From Neospora caninum Liverpool (taxonomy: Eukaryota; Apicomplexa; Conoidasida; Eucoccidiorida; Sarcocystidae), in NCBI RefSeq assembly GCF_000208865.1, contig NC_018396.1:5946514-6010513 (forward strand): DNA of 64,000 nucleotides, read 5' to 3'. Made by a program: the position numbers and the translations under genes. Numbering within the stretch: the stretch's first letter is position 1; every line of letters starts with the position of its first letter. The notes under the pieces were generated by a model. That model ran no database searches and was not told where the DNA came from. It saw only the letters and a list, made by a program, of their open reading frames with translations. Shown here piece after piece: positions 39,789 through 50,100 of the stretch.

Positions 39789-42411
39789 GTGCGTGTGTGA
39801 ATTGGATATCTGTATCCTCTTGCCTACACGGTGGGGCGGCTTTCCCAGCGTGTTCTCGAACGCGCAGTTTTTTCGCGGGTTTCTCCTCTCTTGGCTTTCG
39901 GCCGTCCTTTCTTGCGTAGTCTCTTCTGCGGCCGTTTCGCTCCTTCGTGAGTTCATTTGCGTTCGTGCACGTATTGCTCTGTTCTCATCTGGTACTGCGT
40001 GTTGCTCGTCTCTGCGCGCTCTCTCCGTCTGGTTCTCTCAATCCTCTCTCTCCTTCTGTAGCTCTGACTTTCCCCCGCTCCGCACGTTCTGTCGCCGTTG
40101 CTGGCTTCGCAGCCTCGAACTGTGTGTGCTGCCTGGTTTCTGCCGGCGTGTCTCCCTTTGCGGCTCTTCCTGTTCCTCTCTGGACCTTTCTCGCTCACTG
40201 TCGAATTTGCTCCTCTCTCTCGCAGATCGGGGACGGGAACGGAGGAGAAGGGACGTATCGACTGCTGTGCGGACGCCTGCTCCAAGGGCTGTGATTCTTC
40301 CAGCGGCGCGCAGGCGCCTGCCAATTCGCCTTCTTCGTCGAAGACGCATGCATGCCAAGAGGCTCACGGTGACGGTTGCAGCGACTCTTCCCACTCCCAC
40401 AAAACCCACACAGTTCCAGCGGCCCCAGAAAACTCGTCTACCGCTTCTGCGTCTTCTCCCTCGATGTGTGGCGGCTTCCCTGCGCCACCAATCTACCGGT
40501 TTCAGAAAGATGCAGAAGACAGCCTCGGGGCGATGCTCGACGAATGGACGAAGCCTGCGAAGCTGCGAGAAATTGCAGGATCTGTGGCAGAGCGCGCCGC
40601 GACGGTCTACGACAATGTGAAGGCGAGGGGCGAAGCAGGTGAGAAGAAAGAACGGCGGCAACAGAAAGCGAAAACGGTCGTTGGCCTGCAAGCCAGAGGC
40701 TGCGTTAACGGCCAGCGACAACCGGCGGTCGACGGCCATTGAGGGAACGCGGAAAATGAAGCGGGGGGGGGTCCCCTGACGGTCCCGCCGAACCTCCGAT
40801 GCCGACATGTTTAGAAACGGATATATACGTGTACTTTTGTAGATCTGCAGGTGACGTGTGTATCTGCTGATAGAGCTGTGTATTCGTCTTTGCAACATGG
40901 CACATCTACCGGCATCGTTTTGTGGAGCGGGGTACTTCCTCTGCGTGCGTGTGTTTTTCTCGCGGTCTGGTGTGCTGGGGATCGCAGTTGTCTCTACGGC
41001 AGGGTGTGCAACGATGCCTAAATCACTGGAAGAAAGAACCGTTTTCGTGTTTTTGGGTTTGCAGAGGGGTTTTCATTGTCGGGAGAAGAGGAAAAGCAAC
41101 TCCGGCAGGACGTGCTGAAGGAGGCCCTCGTCCGAGAGATTCACGCTTGCATTTGTACAGAGGTGAACAGAAGGAATTCGAAGCGAAAAGAACGCCTCCA
41201 CACACGCAAGAGCCTTCTCGTGTGTCTCGCTTGTCAGCCTCAGAGCCTGTTCAGATTTCGTCTGCGGTCGCCAGAGATCGCGCCGGGAAATATAGTTCTG
41301 CCTGCACACCTCCATGCATGCACACAGCCGCCTGCAGAGGTCTGTATGTGTGTGGAAGCGTCTTCTGCGTGCTTGCATGCATTGCTGGCGTCCGACACGC
41401 GTCAAGGAACACGCCCGGTTTTGAATTTAAGGGAGAGAACAAAGCGCATCAGAGCGAAGCCAGTTGATAATTCACAGACGGCTAGGAGACACAAAGAGGC
41501 AGTGTCAATACACTCCAAGGGTGTGCGCAGTTTCTTGTCTTTTTCGTGCTTACGTGGACCGTTCTCGCTTCACTGTCGCTTTCTGACACTTTTTTTGCCT
41601 GCCCCATCTGCAGCTTCGGCGCGAACGGCTGCGAGATTGCCGAGAAGGCGGCCTGCTGGCAAATCCCAGTGAGACGACGTCGCGCCGACACTCCTTCCTG
41701 TTTCTCTCTTGGGCTTTCTCTGTTTTTCCGATCCCTTCTTGGTTTAATTGTCCATCTGCTCTCAGCCCGTCATCGTCCTGCAGCTCCGCCACTACCAGTT
41801 CGCGTTCGAGGCTGTCTCACCTTTTCTGTTTTTGTTCTTTTTCGCGGACTATCTCCCCCCAACTGCTACTCCCACTTCGTCGCTCTCCGTGGCCCTCAGA
41901 GTGCCCTCTGTCTACGTGTTTCCTTTTCCTCTCCCACTTCGTGAGACGCCCCCGCTGGGACGTCTAGAACCTCCACGGCCTCCCTGTGTCGTCTGGGGCC
42001 TTCCGTTTTCTGTGGTTCCCTACACTCTCTGCGTTTCGTCGCATGCACATTTCACTCTTCTTTGCAGAGGGCTATCGAGAAGGCCCGCTGAGCTACCTGA
42101 CGAACGAGACGGTGCGGAACCTCATGAAAGAAGGCTTTGCCGTCCAGCACGGCTTCCTGGGTGAAAAGGTCGGCGTTTCGTGTCTTCCCATCCTTGCCAG
42201 ATTCAGGCGTGCGGGAGGGGCAGTTCGCCATATTCACGCGTGATGTTCACATGCGACGCATGCATAAAACCGTTTTTGTCTAGCAGTCCCACTAAAAGGT
42301 CAAGCGTTCACGCATCGAATCATGTGCACACGCGAACGCATGCGTGCATGCATCAACTTGTATAAAGTGCTTGGATGTATGCATGCGTACATATAAAGGT
42401 ATCCATTGTGG

Positions 42412-42449
<38 letters not shown>

Positions 42450-44973
42450 GGTTACTCGTGTGTATTTGGAAGCGTTGGTCATAGAGGCATAGAGTGTGTA
42501 CGCAATTGGAGGTGAGCAAAGAAAACTATCTCGCACCGTCGTTGCTGCCTATAGACGGACCTTGTGCCGGAAAAGGGTGGGCGTGCGTTGCATGCGGTTT
42601 GCCTTCAGATGCGTCAGAAGATCTGGAAGGAGGCCGAGCTCCTGGAGTACGACGGCCGCTTTAACGAAGTGGTAAATTCTACAGTTTCCTTCTCATGTCT
42701 CATCTCCGTCTGTGTCTCTTCCACGCCCTTCTCTCTCTCCTCCCCCCGCTGCTTCATTCTCAGTTCCTCTCTGTTCCTGTCTCCTCTCTCTTTAGCGCAT
42801 CGTCTGAACCCTTTCTCCCTTTCCATCTCCTGTATCCTTGACCCTTCGTCCTGTTCTCCGTTTCCACATCTCCTCGTCTTTCATCTCTGCTCTTCCGGCT
42901 GTTTGTTTCTATCTAAAGTTCTCGCAGACGATGCACGAACTGCGCACCGACTACATGTGCTGGATGAGTTCATCAGACCTCGATCGGGAGACCCAGCAGG
43001 TTAGGATCAGGACTGGTTAACTGGCGTTAGAGGTAGTTTTCTACCTCTGGGGTGTCTGGTCCATATCTGCTTTCAACCGTACCATGTTCGTGTACCCATT
43101 TGTACACTTCCATTGATACTCGGTTATTTACTTTCGATGCTAACTCTTCCCAACTCACATCCGCCCTTGAACTGCATGCAAAGACTTTCTCGACCTTTTC
43201 TTGCGCCTTGCCTTCCCGTTTTTAAACGGCCGTCTGTTCCCGACATTTCCAGTAAACAACCTTCCTCATGCATTCGTCCCCCCGTTCCTGCTCGACTACA
43301 CTTCGTCCTAACCTTCCCCCCGGTCCTTCCCCTTTTCTCGGTCTCGGCGTTGTTCTCGTGTCGGCCGACTCATCGCCCGGAGAGTGTCTTGCGGGGTTTC
43401 GCCTCTACTGCCTCTCTTCCCTCCTCTTCGGCGTCCTTTCTCTCTTCTTCGCTTACTCTTCCTCCAGAGCCGCGTTTCGCTAGGTCTCATTCCCGCACGT
43501 TCTCGTGTGCGTTACACCATTCAAGCGCGTTATAATAACTAGAGCGGTGTCCGAAGTGCATTGGAAACGCCTTTTCTCACGCGGTGTCTCACGGGCCTTC
43601 TCGCCTTGGCCAGAGACGAGGGCCGACAGCTCTGCTGTCGATTGTCTCCGCTCCTTGTCCTCCCCCGCGTGCCGTCCAGGGTCTCTGGCAGCTCTTCAAA
43701 GCCATGCAAGCGCTGCCGTTCGAGCTGAACAAAAAGGCCACATTGTGCCTGCAAGTAAGCCGCAATCGTCTCCTGGCTGCTCTTGCTGTGTCAGTTTCGT
43801 CTCTGATTCGCCCGCCCATGTCTCCGGTTCACTTCGACTCTCGCCCCCACATGGCGTCTCCTCGGCGTCTCTTCTCATCGCCCTTCCAGCGAGAGAAGCC
43901 GCCTCGTCTAGATCGGTTTCGTTCGACCGGTTTGTCCAGTCTTGGGCCCGTTGGCAGCGAGTGTTTGTTTCTTTTCGCGTTCTGTCGTCGGCTCTCGCAG
44001 GATTTTTTCTGTCCTGCGAGTCCCCGATTCGTGAGCCTGCGCGTTTCGTCTTCGGCTCCTTTCTCGTTTCACGGCAACGGCTCAGTGTGTCTTCTCCCCC
44101 GTCGCCTGTCGCAGGTTTCGTGGGTCTTCCAAATGGCCATGTTCCGCGCAGATGGGGCGTACTACAAGAAGCACATCGACGCGGGCTATGACCCCGCTCT
44201 CGACAACGGACGAAAAGTTACAGCGATATACTACCCTAACCCGCCAGACTGGCAGGCATGTCCCCTCTCGTCTGCGCGCGAGTCTGTGTCTCTTTCAGGT
44301 TTTGGTGTTTTCAAAGGGTTCTTCTCTCCGTGCTCGTTCTCCCCTGGCTGTTTCTGTCGCGCCCCTTTCGCTCTCGCCTCGCGTTCCTCTCGCGTTCCCC
44401 CCTCTCGAGTGTCCCTACTGCGCCGCGTCTCTTTTGTAGTCTCGCTCGTGTCCGTTTTGCCGTCTTCCCTCTGTGCATTGCTCCAGGAGAAAGACGGCGG
44501 GTTTCTGCGTCTGTATCCGCGCCGGCGCAAGGACGTCCAGCTGCGGGAAGGCTCGGCGGCGGGGCCTCCGGACGCGGAGCCTCTAACCGACATCAGCCCC
44601 GTCGGCGACACTCTTGTGCTTTTCAGGTAAGAGAGAAGAGAAGGGAGCGCAGGCTCGGGGACCAGAGAGAGGGAAGCGGAAGAAGCGAGGCAGCCAGAGA
44701 CCCAGCAGCGATACCCGCCGAAGCAGAGGCAAGAAACCAGAGCGATCCCAGAAGAGAAAAAACGACCCTGAAAAGGCCCGTCCCCACGGAGCAACGGGGA
44801 CTGCGAGCGCGAGGCAAAGCAGCACACGGCTTCGAATCGATCCCCGTCACAAACCGTTCTTGCGTTTTTGCAGGAGTCGCGACATGCCACATCAAGTGCT
44901 TCCTTGCCATCGCAAACGGTTCGCAATCACTCTGTGGATGACGGGGCCCGCTGGCCCGGGCGACGACATTTGA
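39037..44973 (+). CDS. EGLN/PhyA-type prolyl 4-hydroxylase, 11 exons
   Basis: Fe(II)- and 2-oxoglutarate-dependent dioxygenase that hydroxylates a proline in a target protein. Relatives serve as oxygen sensors: PhyA acts on Skp1 in Dictyostelium and Toxoplasma, and EGLN acts on HIF in animals. Exons: 39037-39416, 40226-40638, 41065-41162, 41614-41668, 42068-42168, 42609-42671, 42928-42999, 43680-43754, 44115-44255, 44487-44626, 44874-44973. All are in phase and give 545 residues. The iron-binding triad is visible as H439 and D441 (YYKKHIDAG) and H519 (RDMPHQVLP). R528 (RKRFAITLW) should bind 2-oxoglutarate. GGFLRLYPR matches the family's GG-LR-FP strand. The first 290 residues are a polar extension with Ser/His-rich low complexity, so the enzyme is likely cytosolic or nuclear (no signal peptide). 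The start has a good context (AAAGATGG). Toxoplasma has two such enzymes, PHYa and PHYb. I cannot tell which this is. Confidence 0.93.
39632..39662. repeat. (TATC)n microsatellite
   Basis: Short TATC/TATT array in intron 1 of the hydroxylase gene. Confidence 0.8.
39755..39782. repeat. (TA)n microsatellite
   Basis: Alternating TA tract in intron 1 of the hydroxylase gene, preceded by TGTATATATG. Confidence 0.88.
42412..42449. repeat. (TA)n microsatellite
   Basis: TA tract of about 38 bases with one G interruption, in intron 5 of the hydroxylase gene. Confidence 0.9.
44256..44486 (+). other. Probable GC-AG intron of the hydroxylase gene
   Basis: The exon ending in TGGCAG is followed by GCATGT instead of GT. 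The next exon begins after CTCCAG. Joining at the GC keeps phase 0 and restores the family sequence DWQEKDGGFLRLYP with no gap. No GT donor nearby gives an in-frame join that keeps these residues. GC-AG introns are a known minor class spliced by the major spliceosome. Confidence 0.7.
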
Positions 44974-47173
44974 TGTTTGCCTCAACGAGGACTCGGCGCG
45001 ACTTGCCTCTCTCCGTTTTCCGACTTGTTCTAAAATGAGCACGTGTCGTTTTCGTTCTTTGACTTCTTTGTCTCTCCCTCGGGTAAACTCCAAGTGCGGG
45101 TCACGCGGGAACATCTGTGCATCGGCGACTATACTGGAAGCCCGCACGCACATGCAGCTGTCAGTGCCCACCGAGATTTTTGGCTGTCGCGGACGTCGAC
45201 GCTTCCAGAGAGAGGAGACGCGCTAGTCTCTGGATTTCTCTGGCCGCTTTGTCTCTTTTCCAATGCGCAGTTCCCCCTCTGCGCGAGACTCCGTTGCGTG
45301 CGGCCGCGTTCAGCGAGACCGCGGCACTCACCAGAGACGAAACTGAGGAGGAAATTCGCATGCAGAGCACCGGGGCAGTACCCAGCTCACACTAGAACAC
45401 CTCGCCGGACGTGTGAGTCTGTGCAGCAAGGCAACTGAGTTTTGTGGAAAGTCCCTGTCCCGAAACCTGTGAACCACGGCAAACTTGAACAAGAAACACG
45501 GCGATGGAGCTGTGGCCCACGGTTTCCAAAACGCAAAAACCGAGACGTTCACACGGCTACCCAGATCAAGACACCTCCACGCACGAGACGAAACACACAA
45601 TGAGAGATTTGTGTCTTTACAGATCTGCAAAAATACGTGTAATCGCTAGTTCCTCTTGGATCGCTCTCTCTGTGCTGTCACGGCCGACTCGCGCGCTTCT
45701 CTTGCCCCCTGGGCTTTAAACACCGCCGTTCTTTGAGGTGGTATCACACGCTTCCTTTTTTAGGTGGGTATTCGCAACCTGTTTCGTTAGGTGAATCTTA
45801 ACCGGTCGTTTCTTTAGGTCTCAAGCTCCGCCTTGTCTAGGTGAGCTTGCACGTGTGCTTTTTGTCCCTCCACAACCTAGCGCAAAATCGGTGATAAAAA
45901 TCTGGGTCACGACAGCGGCCTTGTTTTGGGCATTGGGACCTGAAGACACCGTCATCTGGCGTTTGCCTGCATGCGTTTTTTGGGAACGAAGAAGCGGGAG
46001 CAGCAGAGTGCTAAGCGAGGGCGCGAGTCGAAGAGCGAAGCCTCAAAACGAGAACGCTTCAGAAAGAGCGAAGGCAAGCGAAGTTTGGGAGACGATGCAA
46101 TAGAAGAGGGGGAGGGAAAAGCGATGGAGACACGTGAAATACAGCAACCTCGATAAAGGAGAAAAGAGTCTCTTTCGCTCGTCGCCAACTCTAAGCTTCA
46201 TGTTTAGAGGAAGCGGTCTGGAAAACAGACCTTTCTTCTCTGTACAAATGATCCATCAAGAATATTTCAAACTCTACAAGTTTGCGATACGCGTTAGGCG
46301 AAGGGGGAGCCACAACCTCCGTGTCTTCCACGACGAGAGTCTTTTGTCGCCAGAAGCGGAGAGAAAGCGCCTCCGTCGTTCCATGCATCACGATTCCAAA
46401 CAGAAAACTGAGGACCTTCCTCACACATTCTCTTCTGTCGGGTCTCTTTCATATATGTTGTACAGCGACAGCCCACACTTCCGCGATCTCTCTTTCGCGC
46501 AAAACACAGAACTTTTCTTCACAAGTTCCTTCACTGTGCTTTACAAAAAAGGATTGCTCTCTCGTCTGAATGCTTCCCTAAGAAAAAGACGCTTCACCTC
46601 GAAAACGAGCCTCCCTCAGCTTGCAATCAGTTCGATCGCGCAGGCATTCTCTGCGTGTGTTTTCTTCGTATGGATGCCTTCATGTCTTGACAAAGGAAAA
46701 AACATTTTCTCGCCACTCCTGCGCTGCTGCTCCGCCCCCCGTTGGTCTCTCAAGGAGAACACGGTGAACACCTGACACTAACGGAAACGGATTCCGTTTT
46801 CGCCAAGTTTCACTTGGCTACCCCAGGCGCAAGCTTGAGAGGCTAAGTGTCCGAGCTATAGCGCTTTCTTTCTTTTCCATCTCCACCCCAGCACAGTTGT
46901 TACCTGATCTGAAGAGCGCGTTTCCTCCACGTTCTACTCCTGACAGAGCTCACACGACACCGAGCCTGTATGAGAATCCACGAGGTCTCGCCTCCCCGAG
47001 TGTCCCCTCTGCCTTCCTAAGTGGAGTTCCTATCTGTGTCTTTAAAAATCGATTCCGACACACTCCCCACATGCACACATACACACGCGTTGGACCCTTC
47101 TTCTCCTTTGTGATTCGTCGTTTCACCGCGTCTTGTGGTCACGCGTCGCATCTCGATTTCAGTCTCTTTCTCC
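44974..47173. other. Convergent spacer (two 3' ends)
   Basis: The hydroxylase gene ends on the left and the membrane-protein gene ends on the right, so this should be mostly 3' untranslated sequence. Open frames are short and unconvincing. A cluster of five AGGT words at about 20-30 base spacing lies at 45736-45845. I see no RNA gene. Confidence 0.55.
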
Positions 47174-50100
47174 TTACGCAATCTCCGCTTCTCTGACTTT
47201 TCCCGGGATTTCCGTCGGGGTGCTTGCTCTCGCTTCTTCCTCCATGAAGACATCTTCCTCGCGTGTCACCCTCCACCTCCAGCTGTTTCTTTCCTTCCTC
47301 AACGTCCTCTCCGTGTCTTCTCTGCGCATCTCCTCTCCAGCCCATTCCACCTCTCCATATCCCCTGCCTCTTTCCCTCTCATTCTCTCTCTTTCCTTCCC
47401 TCCCACCCTCTCTCTTTCCTTCCCTCCCACCCTCTCTCTCTTCTTCCCTCTCATCCTCTCTTTCTTCTTCCCCCTCATCCTCTCTTTCTTCTTCCCTCGC
47501 ATTCTCTCTTTCTTCTTCGCTCCCCTGGCTGCCGGTTGTCCCTTGTCTCTGTGTCTCCGCAACGACATGCACGGCCCGCGAAAAGAGCGAGAAGACCACC
47601 GGGAGAAGCGGCCGAGCTGCAGAGGCGCAGAGCTGCGCTGAGGCAGCGAGGAAAGAAAGGGAACAGGGCGCAGAGACTCCACCGTCTGCGGGTTCATCTA
47701 AGGCAGACGGGACGAATCGACCTCCCCGCCGTTCGCCCACAGGCACAGATCCAGAGACCGCCGAGAAGAAAACCCCTGCGTGACGGGTGCACATCGACGT
47801 GGAGCTCCAGGGATGCGACAGGAAAGAGAGAGAACACGACGCGCGGTGCGACGGCGAGGGCGGAGAGACAGGATGTCTCCTGCCTGTGGGGGGGACAGCG
47901 AAGAGGCCCCGAAGGTGGACCAGAAGAAAGTAGCCGACGCCGAGGAAGGTCGCCGCGACGAAGAAGAAGGAGAGAGACAGCCGAACGAGAAGAGACAGAA
48001 GAAGCCGAAAAAGAAGCGCAAAGGGCGGAGCAATCACCCACGTGAAGACCATACGCAGCAGCACGCCCCTGAACCCACACGTCGGCACAACAAAACTCAG
48101 CAGGAAATCACATGAGAGGAAAAAAAATGGAAACACGCACAGGGAAACAGATGCACAGACAAAAGCAAGTGCGGGGAGATTCATCGCACGGGCACATTCG
48201 CATGAAAAACAGCCACGGATACACATGACATACGCGCATGCACCATGATACACACCCGTGCATCTACAGATATATATATATATATATATATGTATACATC
48301 GATAGCTGAAGAATCTGCATTTATTTAAACAGATGTATTTATATATCTATACATTTTTGCGTATGGACACTTAGATAAATAAATATCCCTCTCTCTATAG
48401 ATGCATATATATATATATATATATGCATGTATACAGTTCTATGTATGCGAACATTCGCCTTTGAAAGTGACGATTGGTGTCGAATGCAAGGATTGACCCG
48501 CGAAGAAATTTAGAATCGGTTCGACGCCATTTCGCTTCTGACCGAACTCGCGTCTCACCAGCTGCGAAGGAAGAAAAGAAGAAGCGAGAAGACGGCAGCC
48601 AGGGGGACCGTTTTGGGGCTTCTCGCTTTCCACGATTTGTAGTGAGGCGAGTGGTTCGGCTCCACTGTCTCTCGGGATTCGGTCTCTTTCTCCAGTCGCG
48701 TCGCGGCGTCGCCGCGCGACGGGATAGGGAGAGGCAGACTCGCAGAGATAGCGGGAGAGAAGCCGTAGGGCGGCCTCCAAAGCGCACTGACGATTCTGGA
48801 GAAGAACGAAGTGACGGAGGCACTCTCCGCTTTTGTCGACTCCAAGTCGGCCGTCTCGATTAGGTAGGGCGCATCTTCTGAGTACAGAGGACGTCGTTCT
48901 TCTCTTCTCTCCTCTCGCGTGAATTCGTTAAAGAGCGACAGACGCAGAGAGTGCCCGCGAGAAGAGAAACGCGAAAGAAGGCTGCTCAGAAGCGAGATCC
49001 ACGAACCCGAACCCTGCGTCGTTCCTGGCCCGGCGACAGCCAAGGGCGAAAACGCATGCGCGGAATAAGACGACGTTTCTGGCAGGAACCGATGCCGGTG
49101 CTGCGGAAACTCCGCCGCCAACGTCTCCATGAGCCTTCGAAAACGCGCGTCGCCCTCGTCGGGCGAGCTGAGAGAGAAGGCATCGGGGGGCGGGCCATGC
49201 CCCGATGGCCAAAGCCAGGCCAAGAGAAGCTGCGGCAAGCAACAGACAGTGACACAGAAAGAGACGGTAGGTGCACAACCAAAGCGAACATGGCGATACG
49301 CGAAAACTGGAAACAACGCGGCAGAAGGAACTCGCAGATGCTCACTTGGAAACGCATGTAGAGACACACTCACAGGGTTGGGGCAGGCAGAACACAAAAC
49401 GTCTATATACCTATATTTGTACATGTATGAATACGTGTGTGTGTGTGTGCAGATCCATGTATGCGTAGATCTCTCGAAAGCCAGACTGAGGCCTCTTGCG
49501 TGTCTGAAGACGTTCGCGATGCCCTTTCCAGTGTGTTTGGTTGCTTTTGTTCTCGGTTCCTTGGCGTTTCCACGCACCCTGCGAAGGAGGCAAAAGAGGA
49601 CGATTCCCAGGACGGTGCGCCGCAGAAAGTTCATTTCCTTCGCCTCTTTTTCTCTGCGGCCCCGCGTCTCCGTTCCAGGCACGGCCAACTCGCACAACTC
49701 TCGCCGAACGTGTCCGCTCGCCGCCTCGGGACATTCCTCGCCTCTGGACACCCGTCTTCTTTCGAGGTCGCAGTTCCCGTCGTCTCTTCCTTCTTGCCGC
49801 CGCGCCGGCTGCCTCAGCGTTTGGTGGAACGAGGGGGAAGCCGGATAGGCGGGGAACCCGCAGGGGGACCAGGCAGACGAGCCGGGAACGAAAGAGCCGG
49901 AAGCGAGAAGGCGCGAAGACGTGGAAGACAGGCGAGAAAGTCCACGGTGAGGGCCCTCGCCAGAGAATCCGCCATCAGCTGCGGGCGTGCACCCGACATG
50001 GCAAGAAGAGGAAGGCGAAGAAGCTCGCGAGGCCGGAACGCGTGTCTCCTCTCGCAGTTTGAGACTTCGCGACGAGAACGCGTGACTGACGAGAGACACA

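Noticed and set aside
41760..41818. Possible extra exon (PVIVLQLRHYQ) in the hydroxylase gene
   Set aside because: Including it gives no in-frame continuation to the next exon with any donor. Skipping it joins exon 4 to exon 5 cleanly as ANPKGYREG.
47263..48045. Plus-strand frame with Pro/Leu/Ser repeats
   Set aside because: It is the reverse of the acidic octapeptide repeat of the minus-strand membrane-protein gene.
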